Source: DATFVA01 sp963711455 (GTDB lineage: Bacteria > Bacteroidota > Ignavibacteria > Ignavibacteriales > Ignavibacteriaceae). From it: a stretch of 64,000 nt of DNA. The DNA lies in contig CAVQEH010000004.1 of NCBI GenBank assembly GCA_963711455.1, positions 310,001 through 374,000 on the forward strand, read 5' to 3'. Shown here piece by piece: positions 26,170 to 34,218 of the stretch (within the stretch, counting starts at the first letter, position 1; the number at the start of each line of letters is the position of its first letter). Below the pieces are notes generated by a model. The model made no database searches, was not told where the DNA came from, and saw nothing but the letters and a program-made list of their open reading frames with translations. A program made the position numbers and the translations under genes.

Positions 26170-27156
26170 TTATCCCGAAATTCCTTTTATTAATCTTTTA
26201 TCAATTTTTGCTTTTAAAATATCGGCGGCAAGATTTGTAATTATTATAAATACACCCGCAACAAATGTACAGCCAAGTACCAGTGGATAATCCCTTGTTA
26301 ATATAGCTGTAACAGTTAACCTTCCCATTCCCGGTAATCCAAAAATAACTTCTGTAATTAATGCGCCGCTTAAAAGGAGCCCGAGATCTATTCCTGTAAT
26401 AGTAATTAAAGGATTTACAGCATTAGGAATTACATGCTTCAATGTTATTTCTTTCTCGCTTACTCCGGATGCCCTCAGATTCATTACGAATGGTTTATTA
26501 TATATTTCTTCGAGGTTATCCCTGAGATACCTGTAATAAACGGCAATTCCCCCAATGCATAAGGTGATCACAGGAAGAATAAGATGGATAATATAATCAA
26601 AAAACTGTGCTGGCAAATTCATGTCACTGTGATCAATTGATCTTAAACCGGAAGAAGGAAATAGATTCAGCTTTTCAGAAAATATATAGATGAGAAATAC
26701 TCCGGCAACAAAAGTAGGAATTGAAAAAAGCAGTAAGGTAAATTTTGAGATAAGCTTGTCTGTCCTGCTGTTAATCCTGCTTACAGAAATGAATGAAAGT
26801 AAGAAACCGAAAAGCAGTTGCACTATAACTACAATCAAAGCAAATGAAAGTGTGAAGGGAAGATAGTCCATAATAACATCTGATACAGGTCTTCTGTAAT
26901 TGTATGAAACTCCAAAATTCCCTTTAATTAAATTTACAAGGAATGCACCGTACTGTTGTGTTATTGGTTTATCAAGATTAAACGATTCCCTGACTTTTTG
27001 CATCAGCTCAGGATTAAGCTGCGGCGAAATAAACTTTTGCTCCGGACCGCCGGGAGAAATACGAAGCAGAAAAAACAGGAAAGTAATCAGGAAGAATAAA
27101 ATCAGCAAAGAGGATATTAACCTCAGAAAAACTGCTCTGCTGAAATTTTCTTTCAT
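26170..27156 (-). CDS. Oligopeptide ABC transporter permease (OppB/DppB type)
   Basis: 328 residues with six membrane helices of the DppB/OppB/NikB family. Recognisable parts are the N-terminal FLLRISPGGPE, the early periplasmic loop FNLDKPITQQYGAFLVNLIKG-like sequence, the LPVITLCIGGIAVYYRYLRDN loop and the coupling motif TEVIFGLPGMGRL. Its stop codon is directly adjacent to the next permease start, and its ATG lies 10 bases after the binding-protein stop. It forms the transmembrane channel with the OppC-like protein. Confidence 0.93.
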   Translation of the reverse strand: MKENFSRAVFLRLISSLLILFFLITFLFFLLRISPGGPEQKFISPQLNPELMQKVRESFNLDKPITQQYGAFLVNLIKGNFGVSYNYRRPVSDVIMDYLPFTLSFALIVVIVQLLFGFLLSFISVSRINSRTDKLISKFTLLLFSIPTFVAGVFLIYIFSEKLNLFPSSGLRSIDHSDMNLPAQFFDYIIHLILPVITLCIGGIAVYYRYLRDNLEEIYNKPFVMNLRASGVSEKEITLKHVIPNAVNPLITITGIDLGLLLSGALITEVIFGLPGMGRLTVTAILTRDYPLVLGCTFVAGVFIIITNLAADILKAKIDKRLIKGISG

Positions 27157-27166
27157 AATAAAATTA

Positions 27167-28828
27167 TTAGTCTTCCAGTTTCCAATTCCAGCAATGATGA
27201 ATTACGCCCAGAGGATTAATATCAATTTTAGTTATTCGTTTATTATGCGCAGTAACATCATCAATCCAGTACAAAAAAGTAACAGGTTCTTCATTGTGTA
27301 AAATCTGTTGGAACTGTTTGTAAAGTTGATAAAGTTTACTCTCCCCGGGGTTGCTTTCAATTTTATCGAGAATGGAGTCCACTTCTTTATTTGAATAACT
27401 CTGGAAATTTAAAGGTGTACTTTCAAAGTCAGAATACCACATCATTTTAAGTTCGATAGGAATTGCAATGTACCAGCTTGCAATCCAGGCATTAAATTTT
27501 TTAGAAAACAAATTATCAAGAAAAGTATTCAGCTCCATTGTCTGGATATTAACAGATATGCCGACATTCTTCAAATTATTTTTTATTACTGTTGCAGAAT
27601 AATTTCTTAACGGATTTCCTCCGGGAATATAAAGATCGAATGAAAATTTAACTCCGTTTTTTTCAAGTATTCCGTCGTTATCAACATCTTTCCAGCCATC
27701 TTCGCTTAGAAGCTGCTTTGCTTTTTCTGGATTAAAAGAATACGGCTCTAATTTGGAATTGAAAGCTTGAATAAAAATTGGTGAAACAGGTCCTACAGCA
27801 AGCTGTCCGTAGTTGTGAAGGTATTCTTCCAGAATTTCTTTTTTGTTTATTGCGTAAGAAAGCGCCTGCCTGACTTTAACAGAACCAAAAAATTTATTTG
27901 GTACAAATTTGTGATCCTTATTAAAAATATCCGGGTCGATATTATTCCAGCCGATATATTCATATTCTCTTCCTTTTACCGGAACGATTACAATATTTTT
28001 ATCCTGCTTCAAAGCTGGAGCATCTTCTGGCTTTATAAGTTCCGTAAGATCAATTTCTCCCTTTTTCAATTGGGTTAAACGGGAATTATAATCCGGAATA
28101 ATTTTAAAAATGATTTTGCCTATAATTCCATTATGATATAAAAATGAACTTGAATCTGCTATTAATGTTATCGATTGATTCTTGTCCCAGTTTTTCAGTT
28201 TATATGGACCATTGGAAACGGGTTTAAAATTAATTTCTGATGTTTCAATACTTTTTCTTTGAAGTCTACTTAAAACATGCTTTGGGAGAATCTGCAAATC
28301 AATATTGAACAATGTCGGATGAGTATGCGGTTTAAAATTAATCTTAAGCTTATATGGTGATAAAATCTCAAACGATTTATTTAATAGAATATGCCCGGAA
28401 GTGTCGGTATAAAATTTCTGAAAACTGCCGAATAATTTGCTGTTAACAGCAGGGTCAGAAAATATATCAAAAGAAAAAACCACATCGGCTGTGGTAAGCT
28501 TTTCTCCATCAGACCATTTAACATCATCCCTTAAATCAATAGAAACAGACGAAGTATCTGAATTCCATTGCCAGTCTTTTGCAAGCAGCGGCTGCGAAGT
28601 TATTTCACCTTTTTCTTCATCCCAGCCATGCTGAACCATACTTAAATAAAAAAGCTCGGATATACTTCCTTCATCTACACTAAAAGCAAAAAGTGGATTG
28701 ACTGATTCAACATCCTGGGCAATACCGATAACTATATAATCAGATGAAGTTGAACTTTTCTGGCAGGATGAAAAAAGGATTAAAGTAGAAAGAAAAATGA
28801 AAATGTAGAAGTTTTTTACTTTCATCAC
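27167..28828 (-). CDS. Oligopeptide ABC transporter substrate-binding lipoprotein (SBP family 5)
   Basis: 553 residues. Signal peptide with lipobox LILFSSC (Cys22) and a Ser-rich linker. The body follows SBP_bac_5: IGIAQDVESVNPLFAFSVDE, LAKDWQWNSDTSSVSIDLRDDVKWSDGEKLTTADVVFSFD-like entry region, FGSVKVRQALSYAINKKEIL, and AKQLLSEDGWKDVDNDGILEKNG. It binds a peptide or other linear ligand and feeds the OppBC permeases. The first gene of the minus-strand operon; a start at the second Met (28825) is equally possible. The two ATPases are encoded divergently 79 bases away. Confidence 0.92.
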   Translation of the reverse strand: MMKVKNFYIFIFLSTLILFSSCQKSSTSSDYIVIGIAQDVESVNPLFAFSVDEGSISELFYLSMVQHGWDEEKGEITSQPLLAKDWQWNSDTSSVSIDLRDDVKWSDGEKLTTADVVFSFDIFSDPAVNSKLFGSFQKFYTDTSGHILLNKSFEILSPYKLKINFKPHTHPTLFNIDLQILPKHVLSRLQRKSIETSEINFKPVSNGPYKLKNWDKNQSITLIADSSSFLYHNGIIGKIIFKIIPDYNSRLTQLKKGEIDLTELIKPEDAPALKQDKNIVIVPVKGREYEYIGWNNIDPDIFNKDHKFVPNKFFGSVKVRQALSYAINKKEILEEYLHNYGQLAVGPVSPIFIQAFNSKLEPYSFNPEKAKQLLSEDGWKDVDNDGILEKNGVKFSFDLYIPGGNPLRNYSATVIKNNLKNVGISVNIQTMELNTFLDNLFSKKFNAWIASWYIAIPIELKMMWYSDFESTPLNFQSYSNKEVDSILDKIESNPGESKLYQLYKQFQQILHNEEPVTFLYWIDDVTAHNKRITKIDINPLGVIHHCWNWKLED

Positions 28829-28907
28829 TCCTCTCCGGAGAGTTGATTAATAAATTTAAGGTTAATTTATTATTTTGTTTAACAAATAAAAAATAAAAGT
28901 TGTACTA
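28829..28907. promoter_or_regulatory. Divergent intergenic region between transporter half-operons
   Basis: 79 AT-rich bases containing the promoters for both the binding protein/permease/kinase operon (minus) and the two ATPase genes (plus). CTCTCCGGAGAG (28851-ish) directly before the binding-protein start is palindromic and overlaps its Shine-Dalgarno. No full TTG-N20-TAnnTTTG or sigma-54 match is present; TATTTTG at 28871-28877 is one base short of the -7 consensus. Confidence 0.4.
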
Positions 28908-29657
28908 ATGCTAAGTGTTTCTATAAAAAGTATTAAGATAAAAAATGAAAATTCTGAAAAAGTTATATTGAAGGATATTAATTTTCAGTCGGAGAATAAC
29001 AAAATTAATGTAATACTCGGGAAGAATGGCACCGGCAAATCTACTTTGATTAAAACTTTAACCCGTTTGCTTGATGAAAGATTCTATTCTATTTCCGGTA
29101 GTGTTTTATTAGATGATAAAGATATCCTGCAGCTTTCCCAACAGGAACTTTTAGATATCAGGAAAACGAAAATCCGTTATGTTTTTCAGGATGCTATTAA
29201 CAGTTTTGATTCATTAAAGAAAATTGGTTTTTATTTTAGGGATTATAAAGATGATGATAAATTGTTTTTACTTCTAAATGATTTTATTCTTCCGGAAAAA
29301 GATAAATTGTTCAAACTTTACCCGTACGAAGTAAGCGGCGGAATGGCACAAAGAATTTTGATGGTTCTTGCCCTGCTCAAAAATCCGGATATATTAATCC
29401 TGGATGAACCGACATCGGGAATAGACACTCCGATTTCAAATCTTGTCTTGTTAAAGCTAAGGGAATTTGTAAAGAATGAAAATAAATCTGTGCTCCTTGT
29501 AACCCAGGACCTGCTGTTTGCTAAAAATGCGGGTGACAGGATTTCATTTCTTTCTGATGGAATTCTAACACCATTTTATAATTCAAAGGAATTTTTTGAA
29601 GAACAAAAAATTTCAGCCTCTGAGAATTTTATATTAGCTTACAACCAACTATTATGA
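28908..29657 (+). CDS. Oligopeptide ABC transporter ATP-binding protein (OppD/DppD type)
   Basis: 249 residues, shorter than typical OppD (about 320) because the C-terminal oligopeptide-transporter extension is missing. Walker A GKNGTGKST, Q-loop RYVFQDAINSFDSL, signature EVSGGMAQRIL, Walker B ILILDEPTSG, and a switch position in LLVTQDLLFAK, where the usual His is Gln. The loss of the switch histidine suggests one degenerate ATP site in the heterodimer with the downstream ATPase. It overlaps the next gene by 4 bases. Confidence 0.9.
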   Translation: MLSVSIKSIKIKNENSEKVILKDINFQSENNKINVILGKNGTGKSTLIKTLTRLLDERFYSISGSVLLDDKDILQLSQQELLDIRKTKIRYVFQDAINSFDSLKKIGFYFRDYKDDDKLFLLLNDFILPEKDKLFKLYPYEVSGGMAQRILMVLALLKNPDILILDEPTSGIDTPISNLVLLKLREFVKNENKSVLLVTQDLLFAKNAGDRISFLSDGILTPFYNSKEFFEEQKISASENFILAYNQLL

Positions 29658-30427
29658 ACAATAAACTGCTTAATGTAAAAAACCTTTCCTATTCGGCTAA
29701 AGGTGAATCGGGCAGAATTTCTATTCTAAATAATATTTCATTTGAATTAGAAAAGAATAAGACACTTGGCATTGCCGGGGAATCAGGAAGCGGGAAGACT
29801 ACTCTTGGAAAATTGATTACCGGAATTTTAGTTCCATCCGGTGGTGAAATAAATTTCAATTTTAATAATAAGCATAACAATAAGAAAACAAGCAGTGTAC
29901 AGGTATTATTTCAGAATAATGGTGAAATTTTAAATCCGTTCAGAAAAGTCTCTGAAGTTGTGGATGAAGCGATAAAATTAAAATCAGATAGTACCGATGT
30001 AAATGACATGCGGGGAAAAATTTTTAACTCGTTGAATTTCCCTGAAGAATTATGGAACAGGAAAGGATTTGAATTAAGCGGCGGCGAACAGCAGAGAGCG
30101 GCGTTAGCACGTCTCTTAGCTGTCGAACCGGAACTCCTGGTTCTTGATGAACCATTCTCAGCGCAGGACCCGGAATCTCAGTTGAATTTTTTAAATCTAT
30201 TTAAGAAAATAAAAGATGAATTCAGCGTTACATTAATTTGTATAGCACACAATCTCAGGATCCTCAGAAAACTATGCGATGAGGTTATCATTATCTACAA
30301 AGGTGAATTGGTTGAAAGCGGTGGAACAGAAGAAATATTTAATTCACCCAAACATCCTTATACAAAGTTCCTGTTAAGTGCAGAAGATTATAACCTCACT
30401 TATGACGAATTAAAAACAACTTTTTAA
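29654..30427 (+). CDS. Oligopeptide ABC transporter ATP-binding protein (OppF/DppF type)
   Basis: 257 residues with Walker A GESGSGKTT, Q-loop VQVLFQNNGEILNPFRKV (the Q-x-P-x-x-S/NP region typical of Opp ATPases), signature ELSGGEQQRAALARLL, Walker B LLVLDEPFSAQD and the switch His in CIAHNLRILRKL. The C-terminal part retains the ESGGTEEIFNSPKHPYTKFLL motif of the DppF/OppF group. Together with the upstream ATPase it energises the permeases encoded on the opposite strand. Confidence 0.93.
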   Translation: MNNKLLNVKNLSYSAKGESGRISILNNISFELEKNKTLGIAGESGSGKTTLGKLITGILVPSGGEINFNFNNKHNNKKTSSVQVLFQNNGEILNPFRKVSEVVDEAIKLKSDSTDVNDMRGKIFNSLNFPEELWNRKGFELSGGEQQRAALARLLAVEPELLVLDEPFSAQDPESQLNFLNLFKKIKDEFSVTLICIAHNLRILRKLCDEVIIIYKGELVESGGTEEIFNSPKHPYTKFLLSAEDYNLTYDELKTTF

Positions 30428-30430
30428 TTT

Positions 30431-30898
30431 ATGTCAAAAACCAATGCAATCAGAATACTGGAATCATTAAAAATCCCACATAAAACTTTTGAGTATGAAG
30501 TAGATGAAAATGATTTAAGCGGAATCTCGGTTGCCCATAAAATAAAAGTTAGCGAAGAATTAGTTTTTAAAACACTTGTTACAAGGAATGACAAAAATGA
30601 AATCCTCGTGTTTTGTATTCCTGTAAACCAGGAATTGAATTTGAAAAAAGCAGCGGCGGCTAGTGGAAGTAAAAAAATAGAAATGATAAAATTGAATGAA
30701 CTTCTTCCTCTAACAGGATATATTCGTGGTGGTTGTTCTCCTATCGGAATGAAAAAAAATTATCCGGTTATTATTGAAGAAACTGTCCAATTGCTTGATA
30801 GAGTTTATATAAGTGCAGGAATTAGAGGCATACAGATTGAAATTTCTCCCGCTGACCTTTCCAGAGTAGTAAATGCAAAGTTTAAAGATGTGATTTAA
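30431..30898 (+). CDS. ybaK: YbaK/EbsC-type Cys-tRNA(Pro) deacylase
   Basis: 155 residues covering one YbaK/aminoacyl-tRNA editing domain. Family landmarks: VFKTLVTRNDKNEILVFCIPV with the catalytic Lys in VFKTL, LNLKKAAAASGSKKIEMI, and GYIRGGCSPIGMKKNYP with the GGCSPIG motif. It hydrolyses Cys-tRNA(Pro) formed by prolyl-tRNA synthetase. It follows the transporter ATPase gene by 3 bases and is probably co-transcribed, although functionally unrelated. Confidence 0.92.
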   Translation: MSKTNAIRILESLKIPHKTFEYEVDENDLSGISVAHKIKVSEELVFKTLVTRNDKNEILVFCIPVNQELNLKKAAAASGSKKIEMIKLNELLPLTGYIRGGCSPIGMKKNYPVIIEETVQLLDRVYISAGIRGIQIEISPADLSRVVNAKFKDVI

Positions 30899-31012
30899 TT
30901 ATCTTTCCTGCAAAATATCTTTATAATCAAGCATAAATGGCATTTTATTAATTACGTAACCGATTACATATAATAAATTCTTCCTGCCCCGTAAAGATTT
31001 CATTTTCCTACC

Positions 31013-31043
31013 TTTTATTTGAGAATTAGATTTTCTATATTTG
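31013..31043 (+). promoter_or_regulatory. Possible Bacteroidota-type promoter of the DUF4295-like gene
   Basis: TATATTTG at 31036-31043 fits the TAnnTTTG -7 element; the -33 position 20 bases upstream is TTT in a TTTT run rather than TTG. The start codon at 31073 would be about 25 bases after the transcription start. Confidence 0.4.
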
Positions 31044-31072
31044 TCTCCCTTTAAACTCTGGAGAATTTAGAA

Positions 31073-31237
31073 ATGGCTAAACAACAAAGTTTTGCAGATA
31101 AAGCAAAAGCAAAGAAAAAAGTTGAAGGTATAAGTGTTAAACTTATAAGAACTGTCAGAACTTCAAAAGGATCTTACAAATTCAACGAAAAATTTGTAAA
31201 AATTGACGATATCAGCAAAGTAACTGAAATTAAATAG
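31073..31237 (+). CDS. 54-residue basic protein resembling DUF4295 (ribosomal protein bL38 family)
   Basis: ATG at 31073, preceded by TCTGGAG as Shine-Dalgarno; TAG at 31235-31237. The product starts MAKQQSFADKAKAKKK, has a middle block VKLIRTVRTSKGSYKFNEKF and ends VTEIK; 54 residues with 13 Lys. The order MAK..., KxI/VRxVKSxKTGxYxFxEK and VxxDxxxK matches my memory of DUF4295, a small protein encoded with rpmB/rpmG in Bacteroidota and reported as ribosomal protein bL38 in the Flavobacterium johnsoniae ribosome structure. Here it stands alone with its own promoter and two terminators. Assignment is from memory of the pattern and not searched. Confidence 0.75.
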   Translation: MAKQQSFADKAKAKKKVEGISVKLIRTVRTSKGSYKFNEKFVKIDDISKVTEIK

Positions 31238-31245
31238 ATGAAAAT

Positions 31246-31270
31246 GAGCGGTTGTTGATCCGCTTTTTTT
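31246..31270 (+). terminator. Rho-independent terminator
   Basis: Stem AGCGG (31247-31251) and CCGCT (31260-31264), 8-base loop, followed by TTTTTTT. Begins 10 bases after the stop codon of the DUF4295-like gene. Confidence 0.85.
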
Positions 31271-31314
31271 CATCCTTCTGTATAAATTTTTCCACCAAAA
31301 TATTTTATTATTTT

Positions 31315-31349
31315 TTCAAAAAATCCTTGACTGCGAAGGATTTTTTTTT
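31315..31349. terminator. Second Rho-independent terminator
   Basis: AAATCCTT / AAGGATTT stem with loop GACTGCG, preceded by an A run and followed by nine Ts. Lies 45 bases after the first terminator. The A run on the left means it can also work on the minus strand. Together they insulate the kamA-like gene. Confidence 0.8.
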
Positions 31350-31484
31350 ATCTTACCAATAACTCTTAACATCTCGAAAATTGTCTGTTTCTGACTTTTC
31401 TTGATACTCGCTTGTTATTGCAAGTACACTTATACTAATTCTTATACTCGAAAATATTCACTTACAATCCGGAGGAATGTTATC

Positions 31485-32870
31485 ATGATAACCCCCAGAA
31501 AAATGAAGTTTTACGGTCTGAAGGATATAGACAGCATCCCTCAACTTAAGATTCTAAATAAAGATGAAAAGTTTGCATTAAATGTTGTTGCTCATGTCCT
31601 TCCTTTCAGAACAAACAATTATGTGGTTGAAGAATTAATTGATTGGAACAATATTCCAGATGACCCGATTTTTCAGCTTACGTTTCTGCAAAAAGATATG
31701 CTCTCTGATGACCAGTTTGAAAGAATGGCGGATGCTTTAAACAAAAACGATTCCCGTGCTGAAATAAAGGAAGTCATTGATGATATCAGGCTTGAGCTTA
31801 ATCCTCACCCTGCCGGACAAATGACTGAAAATGTTCCCAGGCTAAACGATGAACCGGTTCCCGGTGTTCAGCATAAATACAGGGAGACAGTGCTCATCTT
31901 TCCTTCAAGCGGACAAACCTGCCATTCATACTGTACTTTTTGTTTTCGGTGGGCACAGTTTGTTGGGATGAATGATTTAAGATTTGCAACCGATGAATCA
32001 AAAAGATTTCAGCAATATTTAAGTACGCATAAAGAGGTATCCGATATTCTACTTACAGGCGGCGACCCTATGATTATGGGACTTAATAATATCAAAGCTT
32101 ATATTGAACCGCTGCTTGAACCTGAGTTCGAACATATTCATTCGATTAGAATCGGGACAAAGTCTGTTGCTTACTGGCCTTATAAATTTGTAACAGATAA
32201 AGAAGCAGATGGTTTGCTCGAATTATTTGAAAAAGTTGTTAAAGCCGGAAAACATCTTGCAATTATGGGACACTATAATCATTGGAGAGAAATATCAACT
32301 GAAGTTTCTCATGAAGCTATCAGGAGAATAAGAAATACCGGCGCGGAAATAAGAACACAATCGCCACTTATAAAACACATAAATGATGACCCGGCAGTGT
32401 GGGCAAAGATGTGGAAAGAACAGGTTAAGCTTGGATGTATTCCTTATTATTTCTTTATTGAAAGAAACACAGGTGCAAAAAATTATTTTGAGATTCCCCT
32501 GGAAAGAGCTTATGACATCTTCAGAGATGCATATATTCAGGTATCTGGTTTAGCAAGAACAGTAAGAGGACCGTCAATGTCATCGCTTCCTGGTAAAGTT
32601 GCAATTGAAGGGATTGCTGAAATAAGAGGAGAAAAAGTTTTTATACTTACACTTCTCCAGGCACGTAACCCCGAATGGTGCAAGCGCCCGTTTTTCGCAA
32701 GGTACGATCCTGAAGTTTCATGGTATACTGAACTAAGACCGGCATTCTTCGAAAAAAAATTCTTCTTCCAGGATGAAATGAATGAAATACTAATGACTAA
32801 GAACGGACAGATGTTCTTTGATGATAATTACGAAGACGATTCTGAAGTGGATGTTGAATTGTTTGCTTAA
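31485..32870 (+). CDS. Lysine 2,3-aminomutase (KamA) family radical SAM enzyme
   Basis: The frame is open from 31401, but ATG at 31485 has a strong GGAGG 9 bases upstream and begins MITPRKMKFYG; 461 residues from there. Radical SAM cluster motif CHSYCTFC (Cys146, Cys150, Cys153), GGDPMIMG, IRIGTKSVAYWPYKF and RTQSPLIKHINDD are conserved in the KamA/EpmB family. The PLP lysine may be in SSLPGKVAIEG, where classical KamA has PGGGGK. Classical KamA converts L-lysine to beta-lysine (osmolyte or fermentation). No lysine-fermentation genes or beta-lysine acetyltransferase are adjacent, so the true substrate is open. Confidence 0.85.
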   Translation: MITPRKMKFYGLKDIDSIPQLKILNKDEKFALNVVAHVLPFRTNNYVVEELIDWNNIPDDPIFQLTFLQKDMLSDDQFERMADALNKNDSRAEIKEVIDDIRLELNPHPAGQMTENVPRLNDEPVPGVQHKYRETVLIFPSSGQTCHSYCTFCFRWAQFVGMNDLRFATDESKRFQQYLSTHKEVSDILLTGGDPMIMGLNNIKAYIEPLLEPEFEHIHSIRIGTKSVAYWPYKFVTDKEADGLLELFEKVVKAGKHLAIMGHYNHWREISTEVSHEAIRRIRNTGAEIRTQSPLIKHINDDPAVWAKMWKEQVKLGCIPYYFFIERNTGAKNYFEIPLERAYDIFRDAYIQVSGLARTVRGPSMSSLPGKVAIEGIAEIRGEKVFILTLLQARNPEWCKRPFFARYDPEVSWYTELRPAFFEKKFFFQDEMNEILMTKNGQMFFDDNYEDDSEVDVELFA

Positions 32871-32895
32871 TCCGAATCAGAAAGAAATCATTTTT

Positions 32896-32927
32896 GAACC
32901 TGGGCTTTGTCTCGGGTTTTTTATTGG
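32896..32927 (+). terminator. Probable terminator after the KamA-like gene
   Basis: AACCTGGG pairs with CTCGGGTT (two G-U wobbles), 6-base loop, followed by TTTTTT. Lies in the short convergent gap before the ogt stop codon. Confidence 0.6.
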
Positions 32928-33433
32928 AACAACTCCAAACTCAAGCTGCCTTCAAGCTCAAGCAGCTTCACTTTAATATCTACTCCTCCTGAATATCCTC
33001 CGATTCTCCCATTTGACTCTACAACACGATGGCATGGAATTACAATCGGAACAGGATTTTGTCCATTTGCTCTTCCAACCGCACGCACATAACTTTTTCC
33101 ACCCACTTTATGAGCAATTTCTTTATAAGATAAAACTTTACCATAAGGAATTTTAGCCAGCTCTTTCCAAACCTGCATCTGGAAATCTGTGCCCGCAATA
33201 TCAAGCGGGATATCAAACTTTTTTCTTTCACGGTTAAAGTACTCCTCAAGCTGCTTATAGATATCAAACAGGTACGGGTCATCAGGCTGAAGAGAGATTG
33301 CTTTTAAAGTTTTCGGCGCGATTTTTCTATCGTTAAGATGAATCTCCTGAATACCCTTTTTTGTGGCAAATATTTTAAAATTAATCTTAGAAAGTTTGAA
33401 TGTTGTGAAATAAAAACTGTCATTAATATTCAT
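32921..33433 (-). CDS. ogt: Methylated-DNA-protein-cysteine methyltransferase
   Basis: 170 residues. N-terminal domain followed by the DNA-binding/catalytic domain with FQMQVWKELAKIPYGKVLSY (recognition helix and preceding strand), VRAVGRANGQNPVPIVIPCHRVV with acceptor Cys134, and NGRIGGYSGG. It removes O6-alkyl groups from guanine in a suicidal reaction. No AdaA regulatory domain, so Ogt type. It sits downstream of nfu on the same strand but separated by a terminator. Confidence 0.95.
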   Translation of the reverse strand: MNINDSFYFTTFKLSKINFKIFATKKGIQEIHLNDRKIAPKTLKAISLQPDDPYLFDIYKQLEEYFNRERKKFDIPLDIAGTDFQMQVWKELAKIPYGKVLSYKEIAHKVGGKSYVRAVGRANGQNPVPIVIPCHRVVESNGRIGGYSGGVDIKVKLLELEGSLSLELFQ

Positions 33434-33477
33434 AAAAATTTCCCGCTTAATGCTTCATCAATTTATGAAAAAGAAAA

Positions 33478-33518
33478 TAAAAAAGGGGAAGAATTTTTAT
33501 TTTCTTCCCCGCACATTA
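33478..33518 (-). terminator. Rho-independent terminator of nfu
   Basis: On the minus strand GGGGAAGAA / TTCTTCCCC forms a perfect 9-bp stem (33485-33510), followed by TTTTTT. It lies 21 bases after the nfu stop codon. Confidence 0.85.
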
Positions 33519-33538
33519 GTGAGTACACGAGAAAATTT

Positions 33539-34081
33539 TTAAGCCGAAACCACCTCTAATGCGGGATGGATATCTCTTTTAAGCAGTCCTTCAATTGCCA
33601 TTAAAGTACCGCTGATCGAACTTGGACAGCTTCCACAGGCGCCCTGGTACCTGATTTTAACTGTGTAGCCGTCTAATCCGAGCACCTCAAGTCCGCCGCC
33701 GTCACCTGCTAATGCCGGTCTTACCCGCATATCAAGAAGTGAATTAATTTGTTTAAGCAATTCGTTATCGCTGCCGTTGAACGGTTTTAAATCTTTTTCA
33801 GCAGGAACTAATTTCTTATCAAAATTTTTAACGAGATCTATTAGTGGTTTTTGTATCTGTCCCCAGGTTGCCTGGGGAGATTTTTCAATCGTTACAAACT
33901 TATCCATATAAAAAACTGAAACAACGCCATCAATATTAAAAATACCTGATGCCAAAGGGTCATCTTTTGCGGAATCTTTATCCGGAAACTGTCTTGTTTC
34001 CAGTTTTAATAACTTCTCATTCAATATAAATTTAAGAGCCTGTGGATTTGGAGTTAATTCCACATCTTCAATTATCAACAT
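33539..34081 (-). CDS. NfuA-type iron-sulfur cluster carrier
   Basis: The open frame reaches 34132, but the ATG at 34081 has AGGAG 9 bases upstream and gives the family N-terminus MLIIEDVELTPNPQALKF; 180 residues. Nfu_N domain (about 4-88), then a NifU C-terminal domain with RPALAGDGGGLEVLGLDG and the cluster-binding motif GACGSCPSS (Cys149, Cys152). It accepts and donates 4Fe-4S clusters. Its promoter upstream is one of the clearest TTG-N20-TAnnTTTG matches in the window. Confidence 0.93.
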   Translation of the reverse strand: MLIIEDVELTPNPQALKFILNEKLLKLETRQFPDKDSAKDDPLASGIFNIDGVVSVFYMDKFVTIEKSPQATWGQIQKPLIDLVKNFDKKLVPAEKDLKPFNGSDNELLKQINSLLDMRVRPALAGDGGGLEVLGLDGYTVKIRYQGACGSCPSSISGTLMAIEGLLKRDIHPALEVVSA

Positions 34082-34101
34082 AGGGATTCTCCTTTCGATT
34101 G

Positions 34102-34132
34102 CAAAAATAAGGTATAATAGTAAATACCACAA
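34102..34132 (-). promoter_or_regulatory. Bacteroidota-type promoter of nfu
   Basis: Minus strand TTG (34132-34130), 20 bases, TATTTTTG (34109-34102), a full match to TTG-N20-TAnnTTTG. Transcription would start about 15 bases before the ATG at 34081. Confidence 0.65.
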
Positions 34133-34218
34133 GTCAAAAAAGTTCAGATTTTAACTCTATATTTTTATAAAATACAAGTTGAAATTATATTTTAACTCAC
34201 ATTAATAAGAGTGTATTT

